Shown in pieces: positions 33,251 through 44,999 of a stretch of DNA of 64,000 nucleotides. Position 1 is the first letter of the stretch. Each line of letters begins with the position of its first letter. The notes beneath the pieces were generated by a model that was not told the DNA's origin, searched no databases, and saw only the letters and a program-made list of their open reading frames with translations. The position numbers and the translations under genes are program-made. The DNA comes from Liolophura sinensis (lineage: Eukaryota > Mollusca > Polyplacophora > Chitonida > Chitonidae): NCBI RefSeq assembly GCF_032854445.1, contig NC_088303.1:3725501-3789500 (forward strand), read 5' to 3'.

Positions 33251-34915
33251 CTACAGCCTTCCGTCACAAGCCTTCCATCACCAGCTTTCGATCACCAGCC
33301 TTCCGTCACAAGCCTTCCATCACCAGCTTTCGATCACCAGCCTTCGATCACCAGCTCAATCGGTTAAAGCGCTAGCGCAGCGTAATGACCCAGGAGTCCC
33401 TCACCAATGCGGTCGCTGTGAGTTCAAGTCCAGCTCATTCTGGCTTCCTCTCCGGCTGTACGTGAGAAGGTCTGCAGCAACCTGCGGATGGTCGTGGGTT
33501 TCCCCCTGGCTCTGCCCACCATAATACTGGCCGCCGTCGTATAAGTGAAATATTCTTGAGCTAAATAAATAAATAAATCCATCACCAGTCTTCCATCATC
33601 AGTTTTCGATCGCCAGCCTTCCATCACCAGCTTTCGATCACCAGTCTTCCATCACCAGCTTTCGATCACCAGTCTTCCATCACCAGCTTTCTATCAGCAG
33701 CCTTCCATCACCAGCTTTTGATCACCAGCCTTCCATCACCAGCTTTCTATCACCAGCCTTCCATCACCAGCTTTTGATCACCAGCCTTCCATCACCAGCT
33801 TTTGATCACCAGTTTTCCATCACCAGTTTTCCATCACCAGCTTTCGATCACCAGCCTTCCATCACCAGCTTTCGATCACCAGTCTTCGATCATCAGCTGT
33901 CGATCACCAGTCTTCCATCACCAGCTTTCGATCAGCAGCCTTCCATCACCAGTTTTCGATCACCAGTCTTCCGTCACCAGCTTTCGATCACCAGTCTTCC
34001 ATCATCAGTTTTCGATCGCCAGCCTTCCATCACCAGCTTTCGATCACCAGTCTTCCATCACCAGCTTTCGATCACCAGTCTTCCATCACCAGCTTTCTAT
34101 CAGCAGCCTTCCATCACCAGCTTTTGATCATCAGCCTTCCATCACCAGCTTTCTATCACCAGCCTTCCATCACCAGCTTTTGATCACCAGCCTTCCATCA
34201 CCAGCTTTTGATCACCAGTTTTCCATCACCAGTTTTCCATCACCAGCTTTCGATCACCAGCCTTCCATCACCAGCTTTCGATCACCAGTCTTCGATCATC
34301 AGCTGTCGATCACCAGTCTTCCATCACCAGCTTTCGATCAGCAGCCTTCCATCACCAGTTTTCGATCACCAGTCTTCCGTCACCAGCTTTCGATCACCAG
34401 TCTTCCGTCACCAGCTTTCGATCACCAGTCTTCCATCACCAGTTTTCGATCACCAGTCTTCCATCACCAGCTTTCGATCACCAGTCTTCCATCACCAGTT
34501 TTCGATCACCAGTCTTCCATCACCAATTTTCGATCACCAGTCTTCCATCACCAGCTTTTCGATCACCAGTCTTCCGTCACCAGTTTTCGATCACCAGCCT
34601 TCCATCACCAGCCTTCGATCACCAGCCTCCCATAACCAGCTTTTGATCACCAGCCTTCCATAACCAGTTTTCGATCACCAGTCTTCCGTCACCAGCTTTT
34701 GATCAGCAGCCTTCCATCACCAGCTTTCGATCACCAGCTTTCCATCACCAGCTTTCGATCACCAGTCTTCCATCATCAACTTTCGATCACCAGCCTTCCA
34801 TCACCAGCTTTCGATCACCAGTCTTCCATCACCAGCTTTCAATTACCAGCCTTCCATAACCATCTTTTGATCACCAGCCTTCCATCACCAGCTTTTGATC
34901 ACCAGCCTTCCACCA
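33251..34915 (+). repeat. 14/28-bp satellite with ~406-bp higher-order duplication, split by a SINE
   Basis: Dimeric 28-bp unit CGATCACCAGTCTTCCATCA plus CCAGCTTT, itself two 14-mers. A long block beginning near 33799 recurs near 34207 with the same variant order, a higher-order shift of about 406 bp (29 x 14). A SINE-A interrupts the left part. The open frames rich in SPAFDHQPSITS are repeat shadows. Confidence 0.95.
33354..33577 (+). mobile_element. SINE-A inserted into the 14/28-bp satellite
   Basis: AGCTCAATCGGTTAAAGCGC (head) through GAGTTCAAGTCCAGCTCATT to GTATAAGTGAAATATTCTTG and AAATAAATAAATAAAT. The GTACGGCGTAAAACACC segment before the tail is missing. Confidence 0.85.
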
Positions 34916-36729
34916 ATGGGCACTGATACGCCTATTTTAAATATTACTCCAGATCCCTCAAACAAACGGGGCAAGCGAAAACAATCCTATTAAATGTATA
35001 TATTAGGCAGGTTGTTCCAGTAAACTCTAAACTGAACCAAATAATTCTACTACGCAAATAAAAATGGCGGCATTTATTTACTTTATTTAATATTCTTGAG
35101 TACGGCGTAAAACACAACTCAAATAAATAAAGTTTACTTTATTCCATTTATTTACCGACAAAATTCTTGAATATGACCTTAATCAACACTCTCATGAATA
35201 CATTTATTCATTTATTTCGCTGCGTCCAATAACAGCTTTATGGACGGAGGTAACTGGGCAGTTCCCTTCGGGCAGCAAAACGCGTCGACTAGCCCCGTGG
35301 ATAGCTGCCTATGCCGTTATGCAGGAAAATTTCTCTTAGCTGCACAACTCAACGTCATGTTAATGTGTGGTAATCCCAAGTCATCCGGCTTTTATAAATC
35401 TCAACACATGCGTCAATAAATCCTTATTTAACGGTAACCCAGCCGCTGAAACATTTGATTAGATTATATCACTCCAACGTGGGCTACGTTTTGAATTCGG
35501 ACATCGGCTAAATCACCAGTGAGTTGTTTGAAAAACTGAACGTTGACAACGAAATTCCAGATCAGAGTGCACGTACATTTGAGGAGACACCAAAAATACG
35601 GCATAAATTCTCAACGAAAAGCCCTGTTGGAGGAAATCATCGAACCAGCAGAGCGTATATACCTTGCCCGAGGTTCGACGATCGAATATGGCGAGCATGG
35701 GTTTGACTTCTCGATTCAAAAGTTTCAAGGCTAGATGATTGGTAGAAGAGGGTTAACCAGTAGCAACGAAAATGGGAGATCTTTGGCATTCAATGCATAT
35801 CAAATATTAGGACAGGGTTCGAACGGTAAAGGTCAGTGAAAGTTTTTCGTAGATTATATGAAGAATGTCGGAGTGGAGTGGCGGCAGACTAGCTTGGGTT
35901 ACACATTGACATATACATGCACATCACAAAGCTCTGACGTAAAAAAAACTGCTGATGTGGAAGGGATTCGAACATGAAATTTCACAGGACAGTCCTTGGA
36001 CTGTGCCAGTTGTCATATGTTGACTATGTATGAAATAATTCTCATTCCTTGTCAGTAGATGTGAGGACTGGTTCTGAATGCATCAATCTCATTAACCTAC
36101 TTAGCTGGATTGGTGATAAGATTACAACTTCTATGGTGGCATTTCATACTTTACCTTAAACGTCCGTAAATTACGGCACAAAGATTACATAAATAATTAG
36201 CCGTATTTAAGTTTTTAAGCGAACTATAACATTCTGAAACAAAGCCGCTATGAAACATAAACTGTATGGCAAACATTCATCGGTCCGTATGTATTATCCA
36301 GGAATTTTCCACACGGGAAAACTGGGTAAAAGATAAAGACTCTGATCCACGGATTCAGGAAAATTTTACGGAATTTTTAATATTGATTGATTTCGTTTGG
36401 TTTGATTATTTGTTGCGTGAAGACATACTCAAGAAGTTTTCTGAGTTGAAGAGTGGAAGAAACTGGAATGCCCGACGACAACTAGCGACTTTTGGCAAAG
36501 TGTCCAACTTTCCCACATGTGACGTGCAGATTTACACAACATATGGGTGGTAGATAAGTGGTCTTCAACGAACGTTAAATCGCGCAAACAGTCGTCAACG
36601 AAAGGCAGAAGTAACAAATTCAAGGTCCAAGGCTGGTTTTAAGTCAGTTCCTCGTGTTTCCCAGCGATTGCCCGCTTCCGCACATTGAGAAATATGAAGT
36701 ACAGGAATGTTAGAGCTTCCTAGAGGCGA
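34916..36729. other. Non-coding stretch, no gene recognised
   Basis: Holds a SINE-A tail at 35090 and otherwise only short open frames (for example 36266-36553, 95 codons) with no recognised domain. Confidence 0.45.
35090..35130 (+). mobile_element. SINE-A 3' fragment
   Basis: TATTCTTGAGTACGGCGTAA then AACACAACTCAAATAAATAA. Confidence 0.75.
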
Positions 36730-36734
36730 GAATC

Positions 36735-38101
36735 CTTCGATGAGCCCTGAGTTGGTGAGGAACATACAGCCTGTAGGAGTGCTGATGAGCCCTGAGTTAG
36801 TGAGGAACATATAGCCTGTAGGAGTGCTGTTCTGAGTTCGTGAGGAACATATAGCCTGTAGGAGGGCTGTTCTGAGTTGGTGAGGATCATATAGCCTGTA
36901 GGAGTGCTGATGGGCCCTGAGTTGGTGAGGAACATATAGCCCGTAGGAGGGCTGTTCTGAGTTGGTGAGGATCATATAGCCTGTAGGAGGGCTGTTCTGA
37001 GTTGGTGAGGATCATATAGCCTGTAGGAGGGCTGTTCTGAGTTGGTGAGGATCATATAGCCTGTAGGAGTGCTGATGAGCCCTGAGTTGGTGAGGAACAT
37101 ATAGCCCGTAGGAGGGCTGTTCTGAGTTGGTGAGGATCATATAGCCTGTAGGAGGGCTGTTCTGAGTTGGTGAGGATCATATAGCCTGTAGGAGGGCTGT
37201 TCTGAGTTGGTGAGGATCATATAGCCTGTAGGAGTGCCGATGAGCCCTGAGTTGGTGAGGAACATATAGCCCGTAGGAGGGCTGTTCTGAGTTGGTGAGG
37301 ATCATATAGCCCGTAGGAGGGCTGTTCTGAGTTGGTGAGGATCATATAGCCTGTAGGAGTGCTGATGAGCCCTGAGTTGGTGAGGAACATATAGCCTGTA
37401 GGAGTGCCGATGAGCCCTGAGTTGGTGAGGAACATATAGCCTGTAGGAGTGCTATTCTGAGTTGGTGAGGATCATATAGCCTGTAGGAGTGCTGATGAGC
37501 CCTGAGTTGGTGAGGAACATATAGCCTGTAGGAGTGCCGATGAGCCCTGAGTTGGTGAGGAACATATAGCCTGTAGGAGTGCTATTCTGAGTTGGTGAGG
37601 ATCATATAGCCCGTAGGAGGGCTGTTCTGAGTTGGTGAGGATCATATAGCCTGTAGGAGTGCTGATGAGCCCTGAGTTGGTGAGGAACATATAGCCTGTA
37701 GGAGTGCTGTTCTGAGTTGGTGAGGATCATATAGCCTGTAGGAGTGCTGATGAGCCCTGAGTTGGTGAGGAACATATAGCCTGTAGGAGTGCTGTTCTGA
37801 GTTGGTGAGGAACATATAGCCCGTAGGAGGGCTGTTCTGAGTTGGTGAGGATCATATAGCCTGTAGGAGTGCTGATGAGCCCTGAGTTGGTGAGGAACAT
37901 ATAGCCTGTAGGAGTGCTGATGAGCCCTGAGTTAGTGAGGAACATATAGCCTGTAGGAGTGCTGATGAGCCCTGAGTTGGTGAGGAACATATAGCCTGTA
38001 GGAGTGCTGATGAGCCCTGAGTTGGTGAGGATCATATAGCCTGTAGGAGTGCTGATGAGCCCTGAGTTGGTGAGGAACATATAGCCCGTAGGAGAGCTGT
38101 T
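36735..38101 (+). repeat. 40/45-bp satellite with 255-bp higher-order repeat
   Basis: Two monomer types share GAGTTGGTGAGGAWCATATA and GCCTGTAGGAG. The 40-bp form carries GGGCTGTTCT, the 45-bp form GTGCTGATGAGCCCT. Around 37217, 37472 and 37727 the same monomer order returns exactly every 255 bp (three of each type). About 33 monomers in total. Confidence 0.95.
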
Positions 38102-38800
38102 CTGCACCGTGATGTTCTTGAGAATGTGAAGGGAAAACGCCACTGTCAGTGCTCCATTACCTTGTCAATGTTTCACTTCCGGTGATGTCGTCAGTGGAAA
38201 GGTTGTCCATAAGGGGCGTCACATATGGCCTTTCCTGGGGTTTCTTACTCCTGGGCTGTCAAAAAAGAAAAGAGCGAGAGAGAGGGATCTCTTTTTCGTC
38301 TGCTTAATGGCATTTTGGTGATAGCATAATGAAAGAAAAATACACTTCCGGCATCAAAGTTAAACTAATACTAAACCCACTCAAAAGTGGGTACATGTTG
38401 TCCATGAAATGTTGTCCATGAAATGTTGTCCATTAACGTCTCTTATTACAAACAGGAGGTCAGCAGGGATACTTGAAAATTACACTTAAAAGGTAAAAAC
38501 AAGGTTCAGAGAAAGCAAACGCAACTCTATCCTGTTGCAAGTCACTCAGGGGCTTAGAGGACAGATGCCCCTGGGAAAGGCATGTGTAAAAGTCACAAAT
38601 AACACCCTAGTACAACCTACCTTTATTGTTTCTGGCGGAATAGGAATAACAATTAATTTAATTTAATGGTGAGAATACTTTACCGAATGCGGGATATTGT
38701 ACAAAATCCGAAACTAGCTCAGGTACTTATACTGGTATATATTTAAATTTCGTTTACCCAGTGAATGCCTAACTTTATCTACATGAACAGTCCTTTACTG
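38102..38800. other. Non-coding stretch, no gene recognised
   Basis: No open frame of note. A short triplication of TGTCCATGAAATGT lies at 38398-38430. Confidence 0.45.
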
Positions 38801-38804
38801 ACAT

Positions 38805-39414
38805 ACCGCAGTGTATGTGACGTGCCGCAGTGTGTGTGTGACATGCCGCAGTGTGTGTGTGTGTGACATGCTACAGGGTGTATGTGTGTGACATGCCGCA
38901 ATGTGTGTGTGACATGCCGCAGTGTGTGTGTGTGTGTGTGTGTGACATGCCGCAGTGTGTGTGTGACATGCCGCAGTGTGTGTGTGTGACGTGCCGTAAT
39001 GTGTGTGTGACATGCCGTAGTGTGTGTGTGTGTGACGTGCCACAGTGTGTGTGTGACATACCGCAGTGTGTGTTTGACATGCCGCAGTGTGTGTGTGTGT
39101 GTGACATGCTACAGGGTGTATGTGTGTGACATGCCGCAATGTGTGTGTGACATGCCGCAGTGTGTTTGTGTGACATGCCGCAGTGTGTGTGTGTGACGTG
39201 CCGCAATGTGTGTGTGACATGCCGTAGTGTGTGTGTGACGTGCCACAGTGTGTGTGTGTGACATACCGCAGTGTGTGTGACGTGCCGCAGTGTGTGTGTG
39301 TGACATGCCGCAGTGTGTGTGACGTGCCGCAGTGTGTGTTTGACATGCCGCAGTGTGTGTGACATGCAGCAGTATGTGTGTGTGACTTGCCGCAGTGTGT
39401 GTGTGTGACTTGCC

Positions 39415-39511
<97 letters not shown>

Positions 39512-39569
39512 CATGCCGCAGTGTGTGTGTGTGTGTGACATGCCGCAGTGTGTGTGTGTGTGACATGCC

Positions 39570-39658
<89 letters not shown>

Positions 39659-39695
39659 CATGCCGCAGTGTGTGTGTGTGTGTGTGACATGCCGC
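38805..39695 (+). repeat. TG-rich array with ACATGCCGCAG spacers
   Basis: Runs of (TG)4-10 alternate with ACATGCCGCAG or ACGTGCCGCAG. Two long pure TG tracts occur at about 39418-39510 and 39573-39657. Open frames rich in Thr-His (minus) or Cys-Val (plus) are artefacts. Confidence 0.97.
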
Positions 39696-39767
39696 AGTAC
39701 GTTTGATAAGATATGATTGATAAAATGATTTATGCACATACATGCATAGCGAGCGCCTCGTTAAGAA

Positions 39768-40122
39768 TAACCGGCCCGGATAGCACAGCTGGTATAGCTT
39801 CCGCTTCGGGACCGGTAGATCCAGGATCAATCCTTGATCGAGTCACACTTAAGACTTTAAAAGAGGAAGTTGTAACTTCCTCGCTTGGTGTTCAGCATGA
39901 AGGGGATAGTGCAACGACTGGTTGACCCGTATCAGTATAATGGCTCGGGCGGTGCAACTTACTTGCCTTCGGTAAGTCGTCTCAGTGAAGCAGCACTAAA
40001 TAAAAGAGCGGTGGAAATCCGTCCTACAACAAGGAGGCACATGCACCCTAATGATTCCTTTGTCGTCATATGAATGAAGAATTGTTGAGTAAGACGTTAA
40101 ACCCCAAGCACTCACTCACTCA
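39768..40122 (+). mobile_element. SINE-B, full-length, with 11-bp target duplications
   Basis: A 355-bp element with a tRNA-like head (box A-like TAGCACAGCTGGTATAGC; box B-like GATCCAGGATCAATCC), a ~250-bp body and the end GTTAAACCCCAAGCACTCAC with short ACTC repeats. CTCGTTAAGAA flanks both sides (39757-39767 and 40123-40133). Clean duplications suggest a young insertion. Open frames inside it are not genes. Confidence 0.88.
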
Positions 40123-40133
40123 CTCGTTAAGAA

Positions 40134-41409
40134 CATATGCAGTATGTAAGCTGTATTTGTTATTTGTTAAGCATTGAATACTGCAGCTTTCTTCAGATGA
40201 CCTACTTGGCTAACCCGGTGTTAGGTTATACACTGTTTGAGATTCATAGCTGTATATAGTTGATTCTTATGCACAAGGAGTTAAACAACTACTAGTATTA
40301 AGCTGATGATCATCGCATTATGTAGCATTTGAAATTTACGTGCACATACCTTGATTTGTATAACATTTTACATTTTACGTTTATCAAATTGTGATCTTGT
40401 CATATGAAGAAGCGGGGATCCACATTACTTAAGTTTGAAATTGCTACAGCTTGAATCATGAACTATAAAATGAAAATTATTCAACAATAGTCGAGAAGAC
40501 TGCTTAAAAACGTTTTGAAATCTCAAAATGGTAGCTAGGTAATTGTGAAATATAGTTCTACCAAATCATTTCTTGAATCGGAAGCAACAATCAAATACAA
40601 TATCCTGTATATCTAGTTGACAGCAGTTTTCATATAAAATTTGAATGATTGAACGAATAATTATGGTTTACGCCACTTCAGCAATGCTACAAACACATCG
40701 TGACGTGGACATGTTTCAAGCTTGAATAATGAGAACATATAAATTCAAATAAAACAGACTGACATTTTAAAAGTCTGTTAAAAGAGTCAAACCTCAGTTA
40801 AACCTGCAATATTGTTCAAATGCGCGATCTGGAAAATTACATACATATATGTATATGTAATGTAGAAAATGTGGACAATTTTAGAGCTCTATGTCTGGTA
40901 CAGACATGCATGCGATGACAGTACATACATACAGAATAAAATAATTGGCACGTCGACATGCAAGGCCACGAATTAGCGATACAGCATACAGTATAACTAG
41001 ACAACATCCTGGGGAGAATCTCAAATTACACCCAGCATAACTAAACGACTTTATGCTGAAGCCAACATCAGCTATTCCTTAATGTGTTGGATGGAATTGT
41101 ACCCAACAGACAGAGTTTAGCACAGCTGTGTGATAACATCGATGGGTATATAAGAGCTTCTGTCTACCGCTAAATACTGTCTCTCATTTCTTGCTTTGGG
41201 GACGTTGACCTTGAGTATAGAGTTTCGTTATGTTTGCCGTTGGCATTTGTCTCTTATCATTTTTTGCTTACCAGAGATGACAGTCCTCAAATGACAATGC
41301 TTCCTGAGTCTATATGTATGTGTTTATACACATGAGCTAGCGAATGCCTATAGGGACCATGAAGCTTCCATTCCTTGCCTAAAACATACAATGCGTTTGA
41401 TATCTGTGT
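40134..41409. other. Non-coding stretch, no gene recognised
   Basis: AT-rich, short open frames only, no repeat structure recognised. Confidence 0.45.
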
Positions 41410-41410
41410 A

Positions 41411-41610
41411 AAGTCGCGTTCACATTATGCGATTTGTCGTATCAACTCGTCGAATTCGGCAAGTGGAATGAAAATAAGGCAAGTCTATTTCACAAGCCGC
41501 GTTCAGACAATGCAATTCTCGAATGTTTCAACCGCATGAAGTAGTGTTCATCCAACTAGTGGGGATTTTAGTGGATCGACTCGACAAAGGCATCGTGTGA
41601 ACGCGGCTTT
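41411..41610. mobile_element. MITE-like element with ~30-bp imperfect TIRs
   Basis: Left end AAGTCGCGTTCACATTATGC, right end GCATCGTGTGAACGCGGCTT; these are inverted copies with a few mismatches, extending inward to TTTGTCG / CGACAAA. An internal AAGCCGCGTTCAGACAATGC repeats the terminal motif. It has no coding capacity. Termini of this style occur in Harbinger- and hAT-type MITEs, but no target duplication was visible, so the family is open. Confidence 0.7.
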
Positions 41611-43516
41611 TGGCTCAACCATCGTCAAACTTGCTATGCTTCGACAAGGGGGCGGATATTGAAATAGAGAGCGGATGTCCAGGAGAGATGGAATCGGAAT
41701 GTATCATTTTACGGACAACAAGCAGTATGTTTTGATACAAGATTTTCAATGCGGTGTTCCGTGATATGTTGCTTCTATGACAGCGCTGCGTACATGCAAA
41801 CTCAGATCAAAACGCGTTACGAAGGAAAGGCCGTTGTGACATAATTAAAATAACGCCATACACAAGCAGAGGTTATTTTTTTAAGAAATGTCCATTTTAA
41901 CATATAAATGTACAAAAAACTTCTCAGGTTTCGTTTTGGGCATACAAATGACTATAAGCTACAGTTTTTCTGATAGCCCAGCCAGCAGTCCGGAAATTAA
42001 ATCGCCTGCAGTTATGACGTCAACGGTGATCGCTGTCAAAACAACCTTGTTGGGGAAAGAGTCTGAATGGAAGGGTGAAGATAGGGAAGAGGCGCAATGC
42101 GGATCCAGCGTTCTTAGGAAGTTCATTGATGACGTCATTTCCGACGATTGACGGAAAAGAAGCTTAAAATAAAGGAATGATTAACCATATATTATCTTAA
42201 TTTTTTTTAAACATAAGTTTCTTCATTTCCCTTAAAACCATAATCTCCTTTAGCCAAATGGAAGCTTAGATACATCTGTCTCTTCTGGTTTATTTAGGCT
42301 CATCCCCATACAGTCTTTATTCTAACAAATCCTAGCCTGTAGCTGTGCATGGATACAAGGCTGGAAAGCTCCAAGTGGTATACACAAAATTCATTAATAA
42401 ATCAGCAGATTCACTGGATTACAGTCATGAAAACAAAAGGGTCTCTGTCAGTTAGGTGCTGACAGCCCATCGGTTTCCCTTAGGCAGGGCTGATAATGGT
42501 TACTCACGGCACCATCACTCATCCTACATATAGCGGATAGGCTTCATGTGATCATCACAAAATCCTAACCTTCCAGTTCTATCACATTACTGCGCTGTTG
42601 GGCACCGTGCACGATAGCACGATCTGGACTGTAACCGATGGGGCCACGAAAAGAGAGATGTGATCTGCACCATGCGATTACGATGTCAGCTTAGTGCCGA
42701 GCCATGCAGGACATTGAGGGCCATTGAAACGATATCGTGTATGTTAAATAGTGGATTGGGTCAACTTGGACTCGATGCAGTTAGTCCCGAATGGTCAAGT
42801 TCAGATGTGGTTTTCTGTTCTATCTTATTACATGACAAAGTTAGGGAGCCGTACTTCGCTCGTGGCATCATATATGATGTCACTAATTCGTGTGCCTCTG
42901 AAGGGGTCAGTTGCTAAGCACAAGAATTAGAATTGGAAACGAACGGCTCCCGACAAAGTTACACACCTCCAAGTAATCCAGTTATTTCCATGTTAATTTT
43001 ATAAAACGGTGGATCTCTTATATTGCCTACCAACCGGGGTGGAGGCGGTAGCCTGTGACCAATCCTCATAGCTTCGCCTTCTCCTCCTGCTGAAAAAAAC
43101 TTTAAAAGACAAAAGGCGAAACTGCTACATTATTTCGTTCGTTTTGTAGGGTTTGGAATTATGCAGAAATTTAAACGAACCAAAAGCGACAAGTACTATC
43201 CACCAATAAAATTCGACAACAATGCAACAATACGGGTCCTTCTGCATAAAAGTTTGCTGTAAGACGTCATTAAGTTTAAATAAGTTGTACATAATTGAAA
43301 AAATACAAAACATAAATTTGTAAAGTATGTTTATCACATTATCACATAGCAGTATCATGTGCAACATTACATTCCTCGAGTATTTACTTCCTTTTCTTCG
43401 TTTGAAGCAACTGTCTGACTAAAAAGCCCATTAAATTAGATGGCAAAACATGTTTACGAAGTTTCCATAAATTAATTTGAATGTTCACATGATTACGAAC
43501 GCATCTGTCTCTGTAG
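41611..43516. other. Non-coding stretch, no gene recognised
   Basis: Open frames 41888-42151 (87 codons) and 42660-42917 (85 codons) lack recognised domains and clear splice context. I do not call them genes. Confidence 0.4.
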
Positions 43517-43640
43517 ATTTATTTATTTATTAATTTTATTGATGTTTTACGCCGTACTGAAAAACATTTATGACAGATGTCCGCGGGAAACTGACGACCA
43601 TCCGCATCTTGCAGCCAGACCTTCCCGGGGAAGAAGCCTA
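43517..43640 (-). mobile_element. SINE-A, diverged 3' portion
   Basis: TTTATTTATTTATTAATTTT, then GATGTTTTACGCCGTACTGA, then a shortened central module with GACGACCATCCGCATCTTGC. Confidence 0.65.
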
Positions 43641-43757
43641 CATGAGCACTAGTACATTTTATCACTTGGCCTTGTCCCTGTAGATAGTCAGTCGTGTGAA
43701 TAGCTGCCCACTTATCTCTATGGATATCTACCAACTGGCCTGTTACTGAAACACTTA

Positions 43758-44470
43758 TTAGGGATCCCGTTCTTCCCGAACGGGATCCCTATTGTAATCG
43801 TTCTGTTTTTTCTTCTTATTATATTTTTTGACCGACTTTGTTAGCAGGGAAACTTCTACACCGTTCAACATAGAAGTTCCAAATTTTGCTCATATATTCA
43901 GGCGGTGAATATCTCGGGGCAAATTCTCCATTTTTTTCTATGTCACGTGGTTCGGCCGCCATATTGAATTTTGTGTAAAACCTTTAAAATCTTTTTCTTA
44001 AGAACCACTGAAGCGATTGTTTTTAAATTTGGCATGCAGCTAGAAGGTAGCGAGTTACAGTAAGTTTGCAAAAATGGTTGACTTCCGGTCAAAACTCTGG
44101 AAGCTCCTAATTGTTCGAAGATGTGACGTCACAAAACGTTCTGAAATGTCAATTGTTCTTAACGTATTATAATGTACCTTGAGCTACTGATTCAGAATCT
44201 ACTTTTATTTTTTGCATATCTGTGTAACTTTTTGAGATATAAGCAAAAAACTAAAAAAAAAAGTTACGTAATTTCAATGACCTGTAACTCGAGAACTATG
44301 TGAGCTAGAAATGTGCCACCTGCACCAAATTGTAGCCCAAGACATGCTCTTTCGAACATTTTTAACGGATTTGAGGTCCAATCAATAGTTTTCTCGCTAG
44401 AAGCGTTTAAATGACAACACCTTTTTTTCTTTAGAAAAAGATGGGAATCCTATTGCTTTAACATGGAGTT
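43758..44470. mobile_element. Unclassified repeat-like element beginning with a 14-bp hairpin
   Basis: 43759-43791 is a perfect inverted repeat, TAGGGATCCCGTTC, TTCCC loop, GAACGGGATCCCTA. It is followed by a T-rich stretch and ~650 bp of non-coding sequence with phrases such as ACCACTGAAGCGATTGTTTT and GTCACGTGGTTCGGCCGCCA. The hairpin at one edge suggests a transposon terminus, but the other end is not defined. Confidence 0.4.
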
Positions 44471-44999
44471 AGATGGGGACTGGACTGGGTTTATAGTATT
44501 TGACCTGATGCTTTCGGCTACACTGTCCGTGATCTCCCGAAACGGTTGTAGGATAACATTCAGCTATACAGTAGTCTATTAGATGGCGTAGAATTCTAAC
44601 TACAACAGCAAACGACGTGGACCTGTAAAAGTTAGCTATGTTTTGTTGTGCAGGCCTTGTGTTCTTTACTATACGCTAACCAGGCTAGGGTGATTGACAG
44701 ACAACGCCATGCGCCGTGATCCAGGTGTTGACTTTCTAACAAGGGCCTAGATATCAGTAGAGCAGTGAGTCTGTTCATGGCAGGTCGTGGACTGAGACAT
44801 GAAAGTACAAACTTTGATTTTTCTTCTTTCTTTCTTTTCTCTTACCGCTGACACCTGTCAGTCATGTCAGAGTTCGATCCCAGCTTAGCCAATTTGTCAG
44901 TCGATGAAAATGTTGTGAATTTCAAGGTTTTAAGTAGGCTGCTAGGCGTAGCTGGATGTTCTGATGACGAACCTGGTGGTTTTTTCCTTTCTCCGACGC

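Noticed and set aside
33774-34663. Long open frames with SITSLPSPAFDHQ repeats
   Set aside because: The 14/28-bp satellite leaves several frames open at once, and the same peptide recurs in overlapping frames. Typical of repeat shadows.
36266-36553. 95-codon open frame on the plus strand
   Set aside because: No recognised domain, no signal peptide and no splice context. Composition is not distinguishable from chance.
38795-39830. Open frames of over 300 codons rich in Thr-His, and Cys-Val frames on the other strand
   Set aside because: They are translations of the TG array with its ACATGCCGCAG spacers.
39713-40073. Two open frames of 60-70 codons
   Set aside because: Both lie inside the intact SINE-B and its flank.
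41888-42151. 87-codon open frame with an acidic, serine-rich C-terminus
   Set aside because: Looks plausible as an exon but has no recognisable family and no strong acceptor. Left uncalled.
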